Below, piece by piece: positions 1-10,560 of a DNA stretch of 64,000 bases (position 1 is the first letter of the stretch; each line of letters begins with the position of its first letter). The translations under genes and the position numbers were made by a program. The notes beneath the pieces were generated by a model. The model worked only from the letters and a program-made list of their open reading frames with translations. It ran no database searches and was not told the origin of the DNA. The DNA is from Phoronis australis (Eukaryota > Phoronida > Phoronidae): contig NMRA01000039.1 of NCBI GenBank assembly GCA_002633005.1, forward strand, positions 1,095,471 through 1,159,470, read 5' to 3'.

Positions 1-125
1 CCCCCCTCCCGACCTCCCCCCATTCGATGCTGTGCACATCTACAATTGTGGTTCACTTTACGCAAATGCTTGCAGCCGGACAAAATGTTGGGCCCCCCCT
101 TGTGATATCCTAGATCCGCCACTGG
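1..125 (+). repeat. 3' end of a dispersed element (copy of 31945-32083)
   Basis: This stretch matches 31945-32083 in the same orientation with scattered substitutions. Shared landmarks are CTCCCGACCTCCCCCCATTC, GCCGGACAAAATGTTGGGCC and the ending GATATCCTAGATCC. It is cut by the window edge, so the other end is not visible here. The more complete copy runs about 31089-32083 and has an imperfect inverted counterpart at its left end, suggesting a non-autonomous DNA transposon. No host coding sequence is seen. Confidence 0.8.
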
Positions 126-787
126 CCCAACCAATATCAACAGCAATGATGGAATCACTTCCTCTCAAATATAAGTGAAACTTTGGAGCAAAAAATTTTT
201 GCAAATCTTTTAAACAGTCCGAGTTTTTGATTTTCATATGTTTCAAATTCCTTCAAGGGTTTCTCCATAACTTGTATGAAGCCAGAAAAATCTCACCACC
301 AAAATTTGTAAACTTTTTTGAAAGTATTTTCAAAATAAATAATAGAAAACAAATTTGTTCCTGCTACACATCATGACTCATCATTCCAGCTACAACTCCA
401 AATGGTGCGTGCTGCTTCCACTCTACATAATGACTGAGAATTACTCGTGCAGCCAGCAAATTCTGGAGCATTTTTTCCCCTATCTATGGCATGTACCTGA
501 GCTGGATTCCACATACCAAGGACATTAGCCATGCACTTTCAGCCAGATATCTTCGCTTATGCACTGGTACCAGCGAATTCTATCACATAATCCAGGAATT
601 CTATCCCACAATTCAAGATTCCAGCCTCACCGACTAATCACTTTGTTGGCTGCCATTTTGATAGCTTACGCTAGTAAGGTCTTGAACATACTCGCAAACC
701 ACTCGCATGATTTTGTGAGATTTTGTGTGAATTCGTTTTTTCACCAGGTTCTCCCATCTGTGGCGCGTTGCCTCGTTCTGCACCTAC

Positions 788-1027
788 CTTACGCTTGGTC
801 TCTCGGTGTGCCAACTTCTCTTCCTCCAGATATAACGTTAGATCCAGTATCTGTTGTTCCAACCGTTTAATGAAGCCATCCAGCTCCTCGTGAATCGTTC
901 TCACCGTCTCTGTTGCCGGGTCTGCCGACGGTTCGAAGAAGTCGTCCATGTTGATCTTCATTGTGACCTTGGCCTTGTTTTTCTGCATCACATAGCCATG
1001 GCCCTGTTGGTAAGGCTTCAAGGTACC
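788..1027 (-). CDS. Exon 4 of an uncharacterised coiled-coil protein gene (minus strand)
   Basis: This is a 240-bp internal exon read on the minus strand. It follows a pyrimidine-rich acceptor (CCTTCTCCTCAG) and ends in AAG before the donor GTAGGT. It starts and ends in phase 0 and encodes 80 residues, 114-193 of the model joined from 21507-21664, 19377-19448 and 5869-5977. The first 40 residues are mixed polar sequence with the acidic patch MDDFFEP. The last 40 are a charged heptad-like helix (LDGFIKRLEQQILDLTLYLE), a probable coiled coil. Later exons must lie left of the window. I do not recognise the family. The splice sites and coding-like composition make the exon itself likely; function is unknown. 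Confidence 0.78.
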
Positions 1028-1317
1028 CTGAGGAGAAGGTACACGCACATAATGAAAGCACACGTTCAACTTAATTCCCCATTTTTACATCATTGATGCT
1101 TGATACGTGTGCGCTTTAAAATCGTTCATTTGGACTATGTTATTGTTTCACAACACGCCAGAAGTTAAGCTAAACACGTTACAATTAAAGATATAAATAT
1201 GAACACCCAAATTCTCAATGATTCTCATTGTCATAGATGTTGGCACATGGGTCTCATTACATAGTGTGCTCTCAAAATGCAAGTGTGAGATAAGAACTAT
1301 AGGATGTAGAACAGGCT

Positions 1318-1467
1318 GACAGTGTTACGGGACTGACATGTGTTACGGGAGTGACATGTGTTACGGGAGTGACATGTGTTACGGGAGTGACATGTGTTAC
1401 GGGAGTGACATGTGTTACGGGAGTGACATGTGTTACGGGAGTGACATGTGTTACGGGAGTGACATGT
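1318..1467. repeat. 18-bp tandem repeat, about eight copies
   Basis: The unit GTGTTACGGGAGTGACAT is repeated about eight times with almost no divergence; only the first unit differs (GGGACT for GGGAGT). Because 18 is a multiple of three, one minus-strand frame stays open and reads as repeated HVTPVT. That is a property of the repeat length and not evidence of a gene. The homogeneity suggests recent expansion. Confidence 0.95.
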
Positions 1468-1559
1468 AAGTGCTGAGCGGAAGTGTATGGAGAGTTATAA
1501 AACCAGTAGGAGCAGATCATAGGTTATGTAGGACACCCAAAAATTACCAAATTAGGCTA

Positions 1560-1745
1560 AATTCGCGACATCGTGTCTCAGAAGTGACGGATCCGATCCA
1601 CATGAAACTTTCAGATGCCATGTTTTATGCTCTGTTCTCCAAAACGCTGCTAGGTATTGCTTTTAAAACGTTCCACTTTTGCATGAGGTATTATCAAAAA
1701 AACAGGACTCAAAAGTTGTATATAACAAAAACGAAATGACAATTT
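1560..1745 (+). repeat. Dispersed repeat family R2, copy 1
   Basis: The core reads roughly as: clear of stop bias, GATCCGATCCACATGAAAC, TTTCAGATGCCATG, then a TTTTAAAACGTTCCACTTTTGCATGAGG-like tail. Related sequence in the same orientation occurs at about 10395-10560 and 25770-25900, sharing 'atatctcagaaatrgctga', 'gattcaaatgaaac' and the 'cactcttgyacaagg/catcaggtgc' type end. Copies are much diverged. Boundaries are approximate and the class is unknown. Confidence 0.5.
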
Positions 1746-2423
1746 AAAAGATTGCAACAGTGTTTTTGAGATTTCATCTTGGACATGAACATCAAACGAA
1801 ATTTGATTGTATTTTTCGTATTGTTGTTTGGCTATGACTGTACCTTTCTTTTTTGCTACATTTTACTAAAACGACAAGACTATGGACTACGTGGCCCAAG
1901 TGAGTGCAGTTTGGTACAAAGCCAAAAATCAAAATCTGCAGACTTTCTACTTTTAGAAAATGTGTATTTTCACTGAGTTGAATTCTATGGCTTTGCATAT
2001 ATTTGGCTAGATGCATAAACTTGTCAAAATAATGTGAAGAAAATTGGTCACTGACTCTCAAAAACTGCCCCAAGCAAAAGAGGAGTCCAATAGATGGCAA
2101 CACTTTAAATACATTGAAGGTTCACTGTGAAATCTCAACAATTTAGGACAGTGAGGCAGACCAGAGGGATTTCATTTTTTTTTAAAAAGCTTTATCATTC
2201 TTACATTTTATGCCATAAGCTACCATCGGACAACATTTCAACAACACTGCGGGCATACACAACAACGGTACAAGCCAAAAATGAACAAACCTATTTTCGC
2301 AATTATTTTAATCAAAACAGTAACATTGGGTACAAGTGGGACACACAGAAGGAATACCTAAAGCGTGCGGAACACAATTTGTGAGACTACTGATATGGAA
2401 CTGGTGTTAGACCCACAGTTACT

Positions 2424-3012
2424 GGAATTTTCCGTTGATAAGCCCACAAGATGAGTGGGTGTTTATTTGGTGTTACAACTTCTGGCATCAAGTGTTCATT
2501 TATTTGGAAAATTTCCTCTTAAAAGCCTACTCAGCGTCAACTTTTTGACACAAATTCAATTATGTGGAGAGTTTATCATTGATAAAAATGAACAAGGTGT
2601 TGGCAAACTACACATTTATTAACATAAAATTCAAAAACAAAATTTTAAGTAAACAATGTGTAAAGTTACCAAAACTATGACTTTCCGATTACACGCCCCT
2701 TTTCCGAATAAACGCCCGGGTGTTTATTTGGTGTTACTAAAACGCTTTAAAATTTTCCGAATAAACGCCCGGGTGTTCATTTGGTGTTACTAAAACGCTT
2801 TAAAATTTTCCGAATAAACGCCTGGGTGTTTATTTGGTGTTACTAAAACGCTTTAAAATTTTCCGAATAAACGCCCGGGTGTTTATTTGGTGTTACTAAA
2901 ACGCTTTAAAATTTTCCGAATAAACGCCTGGGTGTTTATTTGGTGTTACTAAAACACTTTAAAATTTTCATTTTCTGAATTCACACCCAAGGGCTTATCT
3001 ACCGAAAATTCC
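2424..3012. mobile_element. TIR element carrying an internal 53-bp array
   Basis: The left end GGAATTTTCCGTTGATAAGC and the right end (reverse complement GGAATTTTCGGTAGATAAGC) match at about 18 of 20 positions. This gives a 22-bp terminal inverted repeat around a 589-bp element with no coding sequence. The interior between 2700 and 2970 is a tandem array. Partial similarity continues outside both ends, so the true termini may lie a little further out. It looks like a non-autonomous DNA transposon; no target duplication was resolved. Confidence 0.7.
2702..2966. repeat. 53-bp tandem array of palindromic units (five copies)
   Basis: Units start at 2718, 2771, 2824, 2877 and 2930, spaced exactly 53 bp. 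Each contains a near-perfect inverted repeat, CCGAATAAACGCC followed by CGGGTGTTTATTTGG, so every unit can form its own hairpin. The alternating CCCGGG/CCTGGG centres vary by one base between units, and the last unit decays into flank. Confidence 0.93.
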
Positions 3013-3199
3013 GATATGCACTGAGCCCAATAATATCTATTAAACCTATTACGTACAAAAATCCAGACAAAAATACAACAACATTTTGATATACGCCACG
3101 TATTGTTATAAAATATGAAACTAAATTTACCATGCTTGAATAATCATCGCTAACAAGATTATTCGAGTTGCAAAATACGGTAATCCTTCACACATTTAG

Positions 3200-3480
3200 T
3201 ACACAACATGGCTGAGAAGTGAAATTCTATTTCATCAAATTCCTCCACAACAATAAAGATCAAGAAATTTTTTAGTCTATTACTCAGAACGATTCCTACT
3301 GTGTAGATGTCATAAAACATCTTTTAGTAAATTTTCAATAACTTGCAGTAAGTAATCAGCCTTTCGAATAATGTAAAAGTTACCATTTTGGTAATTATTT
3401 TTGTGCGCAACAATCAATCAATCAATATGTGATCACATATTGATTGATTGTGTGCGGAGAATTACCGTGCACAGCCTTAT
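3200..3480 (+). repeat. Dispersed TIR-family (R1) 5' half with palindromic insertion
   Basis: This is a copy of the most common family in the window, recognised by AGTGAAATTCTATTTCATC, TACTGTGTAGATGTCATAAA, GTAAATTTTCAATAACTTGC and GTAATTATTTTTGTGCG. Other copies are at 19540-19775, 42600-42745 and 46725-46945. Relative to those, the sequence after GTGCG is replaced by a perfect palindrome (3415-3450) before the family resumes with GGAGAATTACCG. Confidence 0.75.
3415..3450. repeat. Perfect 36-bp palindrome
   Basis: The sequence is CAATCAATCAATATGTGA followed immediately by its exact reverse complement, with no spacer, centred at 3432/3433. The outer part is three CAAT repeats. It sits inside a dispersed repeat at a place where sister copies have about ten unrelated bases. 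Confidence 0.97.
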
Positions 3481-5868
3481 TCATGCTTGGACAATATTAC
3501 TCAATCTTTAATTGACCTCCCTCTCCCCCCCATTCAAGGTTCCACCCTAAGCTTGCATAACCTTGTTAGCTGAATGAGGTAGATGTTGTTGTTTTAGCGC
3601 ACTTGCGTGTACCGGGCAGGCGTGCTATGTCGTCACGCGTGGATTATGCGCTTATGGAAACAAGGCTTCACTTTGATCGAAGCTATTTTTGGGCCGGGAA
3701 GAACCAAGGTTTCACTATTGCTGGAGATTAGTATTTCCAAGAAGTTGGATTGACTAGGTTTTTGTGAAAAAAAATCGCCAGGGCAAGTTTAGACCAGTAT
3801 TATAACATTAAGTTAATAAATGTAATTTTTACATTAGACACATGCACATAGAAGCTTAAAAGCACTGATCTTATATAAGCCAAAACTTAGACTGCATCTA
3901 GGGTATATTGAGCTATGCCTGACTACCACACAAGTTTCTTTTGTAATTAGAAAGAAAAAACTATCAGAGTGAATGGTTCATGGAATGGAAACATGCAGAG
4001 TGTAAGGTGGTCTGCACGAACCATGCAATGTGCAGGGTGCAGGAACGTGCAACAAACCTCTTTGGTGACAAAGGTGATTGGTGGTGGAGCGGTTCTGGCA
4101 TGGGTCGGCTAAGTGCAGAACGAGCAGTTAGTAATTAGTTGTACACAGACATGTGACCACCATAAAATAAGTAAGCGTTAAATTATTGATACCATACTGA
4201 TATCGTCATGATGTAAGACCGAGGCAAATGAAAATCACCGATGCAGGTAGAACACGCTGGCCACCACGAGGCATGCTCAAATTATCAAATTCATTAGACG
4301 TAGTGAACAAAACACAATGTGCTTCATGACACATGTTCTGTAAAACTACCGTCCATTAACAAATCCACTTACGGATGCTTAGTGCTAGAAAACTTTGTTC
4401 TTTACCGAACTTACAATGATTTTGAGTTTGCAAAAAATGAGTTAGATAGAGAGCCTGATCACAAAAATCATTCTGAAATGAGTACAAAACAAGTTGAGGT
4501 GAACTGTAGAGGCCTGAAATCATTCTTTACTAAAAAGCCAGTTTTATAACACTTGTAAACAAAAGTACCATTAACTTGAACGTGACAGTATCAATAACTA
4601 TCAAAATGGTGGCTATTATATAAGCATTGTTCAAATGTTTTGCTGCCAAATGGCATTTTTATAAATTAACGGAAACCATCTTTGTACGCTCGTCGAACAG
4701 AGGAGTCGTGACAAGGATGAATAGTTTGCAATGGCCGACTCGGCCACAGTCTGTGTTAACCAAGGGTGTAGTACTAGAAAAAATAGTTGAGAAATATTGA
4801 ACACGAAAAAGAACCCAAGAAGTAAATACTGTCGGTATCGTAACAAGATATGATATTTCCATGGGAAAGCAACGTAAATTTACTTAATGAGACAATCCGC
4901 CATTGTTTAGCTGTTAATGTTGAATTCTTAACCGAAGTGCTTTGGAGTTAAAAAAAATCATCACATTTATCTGAAGCTGAATTGTTGCCAAATGAGCTGG
5001 CACTGCTCTAGTCACAGGCAAGGGGTGCATGCGCCAAGTTCAAATTGCCAATATTAGTGATGGCCAACGTCAACAAATTTTGAAGAGTAAGAGAGTCGAT
5101 ATGATGGTTTGATGCTCTTGTTCTTAACGGAAATCAAGTCGGGTCACAGGGAGGAATATTATGAGACAGATTTTATCAGCAATTTCTTGCAGCAAAATAC
5201 TGAGGAAATGCAGTTTTCAATTAAGATCATAATATACCAGAAAGTAGAATTTTATTGAGAAGGATGTTCCCTCGCCTGGCTGCAAAAAAGAATGAGATGC
5301 ATATTCAACACTTCCTATTCTTCCTAATATACATGGATTGAGTTTTGGATCCGAAACAAACGATATTTTCTAAATGTACGCCTTCCAGTTTGTATGCAGA
5401 AAACCTCAATAGCACCGAGGGTAAATCACATTTGGCAGCAAGAGTTGGATAAAAACTGCAACAGTATTCATTGAACTGTTTTGATGAAAACATTGAGTGC
5501 AAATCCTGCATTAAACACTTAAAGGTTTATGTTATTACCGACAAATGAATAGGCATCTAAAGGTGAATGCTTTCAGCAATAAAAGTAAATGACAATTTAA
5601 AACACTTTCACACAATAGATCAGTTCACAATATTAACAACATACCATAGGTCTAGGTTGAATCTAACTGGAATTCTACAGTGGTGTAAAAAAGCAAAGAA
5701 CCTGTTTGTTCCGAAATAAGCTAACATACATCTCCAATAAGAACTGGTAGAATAACGATGGTACTTTAATCTGAAACAGGGCAGCAAACAATTAATGAAG
5801 CAACAAAAAATATTTTGACAAATAATTAACATGTGCATTGCTGTGCCTAATACTGCCATACAACTTAC

Positions 5869-5977
5869 GTCCAGAGTCTGTTGCCATGGAGCTGTTTTTT
5901 TCTTCTGCAGCCTCAGGTGGCTTTCAAAGTTCTGCGTGCGTGTTGGTTCATGAGCCACCTTCAGTAAACGCCCACAT
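5869..5977 (-). CDS. Exon 3 of the uncharacterised coiled-coil protein gene
   Basis: This is a 109-bp minus-strand exon. The acceptor is TGTGTGCATTTCAG and the donor is GAC followed by GTAAGT. Its first base completes a codon begun by the GG at the end of the exon at 19377-19448, giving glycine. It then reads 36 codons and ends in phase 0, exactly what exon 788-1027 requires. The encoded segment (residues 78-113) is basic and polar, containing HEPTRTQNFESHLRLQKKKT. There is no membrane segment or recognised catalytic motif. Splice-phase agreement across four separate exons is the main evidence. Confidence 0.75.
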
Positions 5978-6691
5978 CTGAAATGCACACACAGTTCTTC
6001 AACACCTGGAACAAAATCTCAATGAGACAATAATTTCTAAATTATTAATTTAGCACAGATCTAGTTGCTAAAACTGCCATTTTTCGATTTTTTAAAAGTT
6101 GACTTACCTAGCGAAATTTTATTGACATTTATTTTAGTTATATACAGCACGAACTATCCAAATAATAAGGTAGGGCTTTGTTTAGGTACATTTTTGTTGA
6201 GAAATATGCCAAGAAAATAAAATTCTACCATTGCCTCACATTGAATACTAAATAAGTTATCAACTTGATGAGGAAATATCTACATCGAAAAGTTGCAAAG
6301 CATTTGTTGCACAAACTATGTTTCACCCGGCCCTCCAATAACTGCCAGTAGTGCTAAGCGAATTTAGTGCTCCTCAGAACAAAAAACTCAAACTCAATTG
6401 GAATTACAAAATTCATTTACGTGTTCGAAAGCCCATGCCCATACTGTGGGGAGTGTGCATGCAAAGTCTTGTAATAAAGGCACTCATCTGGCACAAAAAT
6501 CCAAAATGTCCACATCTGCTAAAGAAAAGACCAATCTCCCAATACTTTAATCTCGCTGCATAGATTTTCAAACTCATCACAACTTAGTCAAACTAGTCGA
6601 CACAGTGATGAATCGAAACAGGTTGAAGAGAATACTGGACTGGCAGCTTCAATTTCCTCTCCACATTTTGTTAGCATGGGATTATCTGGGT

Positions 6692-6805
6692 TTACACAAC
6701 AATAATAACAATGATAACAATAATAATAACAATAACAACACTAATAACAATAATAGCAATAAAGATAATGACAATGATAATGATAGTAATGGTATAATAA
6801 TTTAA
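6692..6805. repeat. AAC/AAT/GAT low-complexity tract
   Basis: This is an imperfect trinucleotide tract (AACAATAATAACAATGATAA and similar) grading into GAT repeats. It yields a spurious poly-Asn/Asp ORF on the plus strand. Confidence 0.95.
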
Positions 6806-9273
6806 AATAAATGGCTGGTGAAACTAGATCTCAAAACATTTGAGTACCAGTGACCATTGCGATAACAGAATTTGCTTCCAAAACATTGAGACCGAGACTG
6901 TTGGAAATGACAGCTTCCCTTAAATCACAATTTCAACTTGATGGCAAAGTAAGGCTGTGTTTCAGCTGCAGTAAATGCACACATATATCACGGGACCAGC
7001 TGGTTCACTCTATACGCAGTTAAACAGAATCAGTTTTGGGCAAAATCACTGAAACAGGATTTAGTATCTTTTTAAAATAATTAGGAGAGAAAAGCTAACA
7101 TTATTTACGTTACTTTACTACAATACAATTTGTCAATAACCATTTTGGGGTTTATTTTATAACAATACAATTTGCCACTTATCCTAGGCAAAATTATTCT
7201 AATGTTTGACACCAATCAATTATCCATGATGTTGCTGGTGTGGGCCTATTTCTAGTAGAGTTCCTTCATGCTACTTTACAGAACAAAAACAATTAAAAAA
7301 CCGGATCTAAAATTAATGTAAACAAAGACGACAGAAACCTGAAGAACGCCAATGGAATGCAACTTTCGGAATATTGTAGGTGCAACAAACTGTTGCCTAG
7401 GAAACAGTAACTCATCTAGCATATCTAACAAGTCATGTTTTGCTCTTTCAAAAATAAAAATAACACAAGAAAGTCTCATTTCCCATTAAAATCACTTGCA
7501 TCACAACGGTGTGCGCTACGTCGGCGGGTCAAAAATGGCCAAGTTGAAAGTAACACAAAATACAAAATAAGAATGACGTACTTTATTAAGCCAAATATAC
7601 CATCTACTTTATTCCAACATCAGTATATCCATAAATGAAACCCGATGTTCCCAGTCATACTACTGAAACAGTGCTCTATGTAACTTTAAATCCTCCAATG
7701 AGGAAATTCACAGACAGTATATTAAATGATATTGTGAAGTAACTCATGGAATGTACATTTTAACCAGAGCGTAAATAACAAAAACCTCTTGATCTAATTT
7801 ATAACAGCAGAGAAAACATTTAGTTTGTTCTCTAACTACAGTTCGAGGTCTGTTCAATAGATGTTTTATGTTTAGAGGAAGTGGACTACCTTTCACCTAC
7901 CAGGATTAGTAGGAGTTGGACTTGGATAAAAAGGTAAGACACACTTTTATGCTTTCTTTTGAGATCATACAAGGGTCAACATAATTACAGTTTTTTTGAA
8001 AAGCATTCATTTTTGTGTACTTTTTGTTCAGATTGTGATCTATAGTAAAAAAATGTCTTTCTGTAAAATCTTTTGTACTTAAAATCGGAAAACCAACGCG
8101 TAACACCGTTATTTTTTCTACATGATGCCTATGGTGTGGAATTCACAACATTGTCTCAAAAATATCAGGAAATATTGTAGTGACTAATGTCTAAAGGTCT
8201 TTTGTGCCAACATCGATGCGTTGATGTTTTGAGGAATGACGGTCAGCTTCGGTCTTAGCTACAATGTAAGAACGCAAGTTAACTGTGCGGTAAATAGGTA
8301 GACTCAACTTGGTGGACCCAAGTTTGACAAATAATTCGACTGAAATTGGAAATAAGCAAAACTTTTCATACGTTACATTATGATCAAAACAAATCATGCT
8401 TTCGCATGCGTAACATTCTTGAAGCACCCTGTTGTGTTAACTGCGATGAGCCACGTATAGGACGGCGACAACTTCAGTGTCCAACTACTGAAGCCAGTCT
8501 GAAAGATTCAACCAACTTCACTGAGTCTACACTGATGCGCCACTCAATTCTTATACCATACCCAAAATCAGCAGAAGTTTGTTGACTCTGCCTCCTTCTT
8601 CTTCAGTGTAGGTGGCGCTGAGTGAACTATGCCATAATTACCCTTGGATGTGGTATAAGTACTGAGTAGCCTATATAATAATGCCGACATCCAGATGAGA
8701 CTTCTTGGTCATTTACATTGATGCTCTTCTAATATGATGGTTAAGTTGGTTTGAAACTGCCCTGATAATTTTATTTTGAAACGATTAGTGTTTCGCCTAA
8801 CAAATTTATTTTAAGGAAATTTTAGGAGTTTTATACATCCTCAAATTTCAACTTCCTCAAATAAATATGGCACATAAAATAGTAAAGTGTGTAATTCGCA
8901 GATAAGAGGCAAGAAATAAGCTGAAATATCTAACTGCGCAGTAAGATGTAACAAAATTTAGATAAAAATCCATACCCAATATGAGCGACTATGCCTGACA
9001 TTTTCCTGATTTACACAACTGCACCGGCTGGATCTAGTTAATTTTTCTGCACTGAAATCTGACAGATAACGAAAACCATTTATCTTGTAGTCTATCGCGG
9101 CTATGTAGTTTTTTCCAACCCATCGCTGGCAAACTCTGGATCAATACGTATATGAGACTAAATGAGAGGAGAATTGTTGACCAACAGAACACGTCTATCA
9201 TGCAAGTCACTGATACATAGTCTCTGTTCTTTCAGTCTCGAGTCGAGATCAGCCAAGCCCCGCGAGAACGGAT

Positions 9274-9315
9274 ATGTCACTCGACTATGATTCATATTTT
9301 GATGGTTACTATGAG
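9274..9315 (+). CDS. Candidate alternative first coding exon, possibly of cacnb
   Basis: The ATG at 9274 opens 14 codons, MSLDYDSYFDGYYE, ending in phase 0 at GAG before a strong donor GTAGGT. An in-frame stop lies upstream, so the ATG is a credible start. A pyrimidine-rich acceptor-like site (CTCTGTTCTTTCAG) ends at about 9234, so the exon may carry 5' UTR from 9235. Short-form vertebrate calcium channel beta subunits begin with a short acidic, Tyr-rich peptide (YDDSYVPGFE in beta-3), which this resembles. It shares strand and phase with the cacnb exons at 39359 and 62292. That assignment is inference; fourteen codons is little evidence, and the exon lies inside an intron of the antisense gene. 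Confidence 0.4.
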
Positions 9316-10394
9316 GTAGGTCCTAGCTTGCTTATGTGAGTGAATAACATTCCTATCTCCTACAGAATAAACCACTCATATAAACGCGACACACATGCAA
9401 GCCCTCTAAGGCTCAATTACTACTCCTGTACAGGTCATTGCTTGCCTGGGTCACTGTTTGTTCATTAGTCATGTTAAAAATTTCAATACTGTTAATTACA
9501 GAAGTTGGAGTGGTGTCTTTAGGTTCACTTGTTTTGAGGAATTAAAATTTGACCCAAGTCTTGACATGAGACATGACGAATGTCGTGAGTATTGCGACGT
9601 GAAAGAGGATCATGGTCATGAATTAAATGTCTGTATTTGGGAGTAACTTCCAGTTAGACCTGTGACATAGGTGAACTCCAAGCATCAGAAAAATCGCCAA
9701 AATTCAGCATGCTGCCCAGATACAATGTTAACTTGATATCTGAGCAGTTATCATCTTTTGTAGTGATCTATACTAACGAAATAAAATGTTAAAAAAATTT
9801 CAAACACAAGAACAGACACTGGTCTCTTACTCTAGTCAATATTGTCACACTACCAAATAGCAAAAAATCAGAATTGCATATTTGAAACTAAAATAAATGA
9901 AATCGCAGCCATTCATCTCTCTGTTGAATCAAATAATGAACTACAGTAAAAATTCTTCAGTTTGGGACACTCTAAACTTTGGGATAGCGAAATTCAAAGC
10001 AAAATTGAATTTTTCTTGCTTCTGAAAATTGGGACATGGGCGATTTTGGCATTCATAGTTCTCACATATGGGACGCAGCACGTTTTGTATCAAAAGAGTC
10101 AGAGACTATTCGCAGTTGATAAAATCGTCAAAAACAGCCGATGATTAAACGTTTTCATGAGTTCCCATAGCGTGTAACATCTAGGTGAATGATCGCTGAT
10201 TGTAATTAATAAATTTTGGACGGTCAGTATTGTCTATTACTAAAATTTGGCACAAACATTGACCTTGAGCAAAATAATTAAATTGTCTCAAACAGGATAA
10301 TTTTCACTGTATTCCAAGCACAGCGTAAATGTATAATGCTTAGATCACGCCGTACTAAAACCGTCTTGGGGTTATGAATAACCCTGAAAAAAGC

Positions 10395-10560
10395 CAACAT
10401 CTGGCTAACTTCGGAATATAATATCTCAGAAATAGCTGATCAGATTCAAATGAAACTTTCAAATGCTAAGATTTATGTCCTTCTATTCAAAGAGCTGTTG
10501 GTAATTGTTTCTTGAATGTTTCACTCTTGTACAAGGTCCACAGTTGAATTCTACATGCTC
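10395..10560 (+). repeat. Dispersed repeat family R2, copy 2
   Basis: This resembles 1560-1745 and 25770-25900. The phrases ATCTCAGAAATAGCTGATC, GATTCAAATGAAACTTTCAA and CACTCTTGTACAAGG recur in the same order. Boundaries are uncertain. Confidence 0.5.

Larger units (their letters stand above)
1028..5868 (-). other. Intron 3 of the minus-strand coiled-coil gene
   Basis: This is non-coding sequence between the exons at 5869-5977 and 788-1027. It holds an 18-bp tandem array (1318-1467), a dispersed repeat (1560-1745), a TIR element with a 53-bp array (2424-3012) and a TIR-family copy with an embedded 36-bp palindrome (3200-3480). I see nothing gene-like in 3500-5860; the ORFs there look like chance. 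Confidence 0.65.

Noticed and set aside
1272-1520. HVTPVT repeat ORF on the minus strand
   Set aside because: This is translation of an 18-bp tandem repeat, with no start or splice context.
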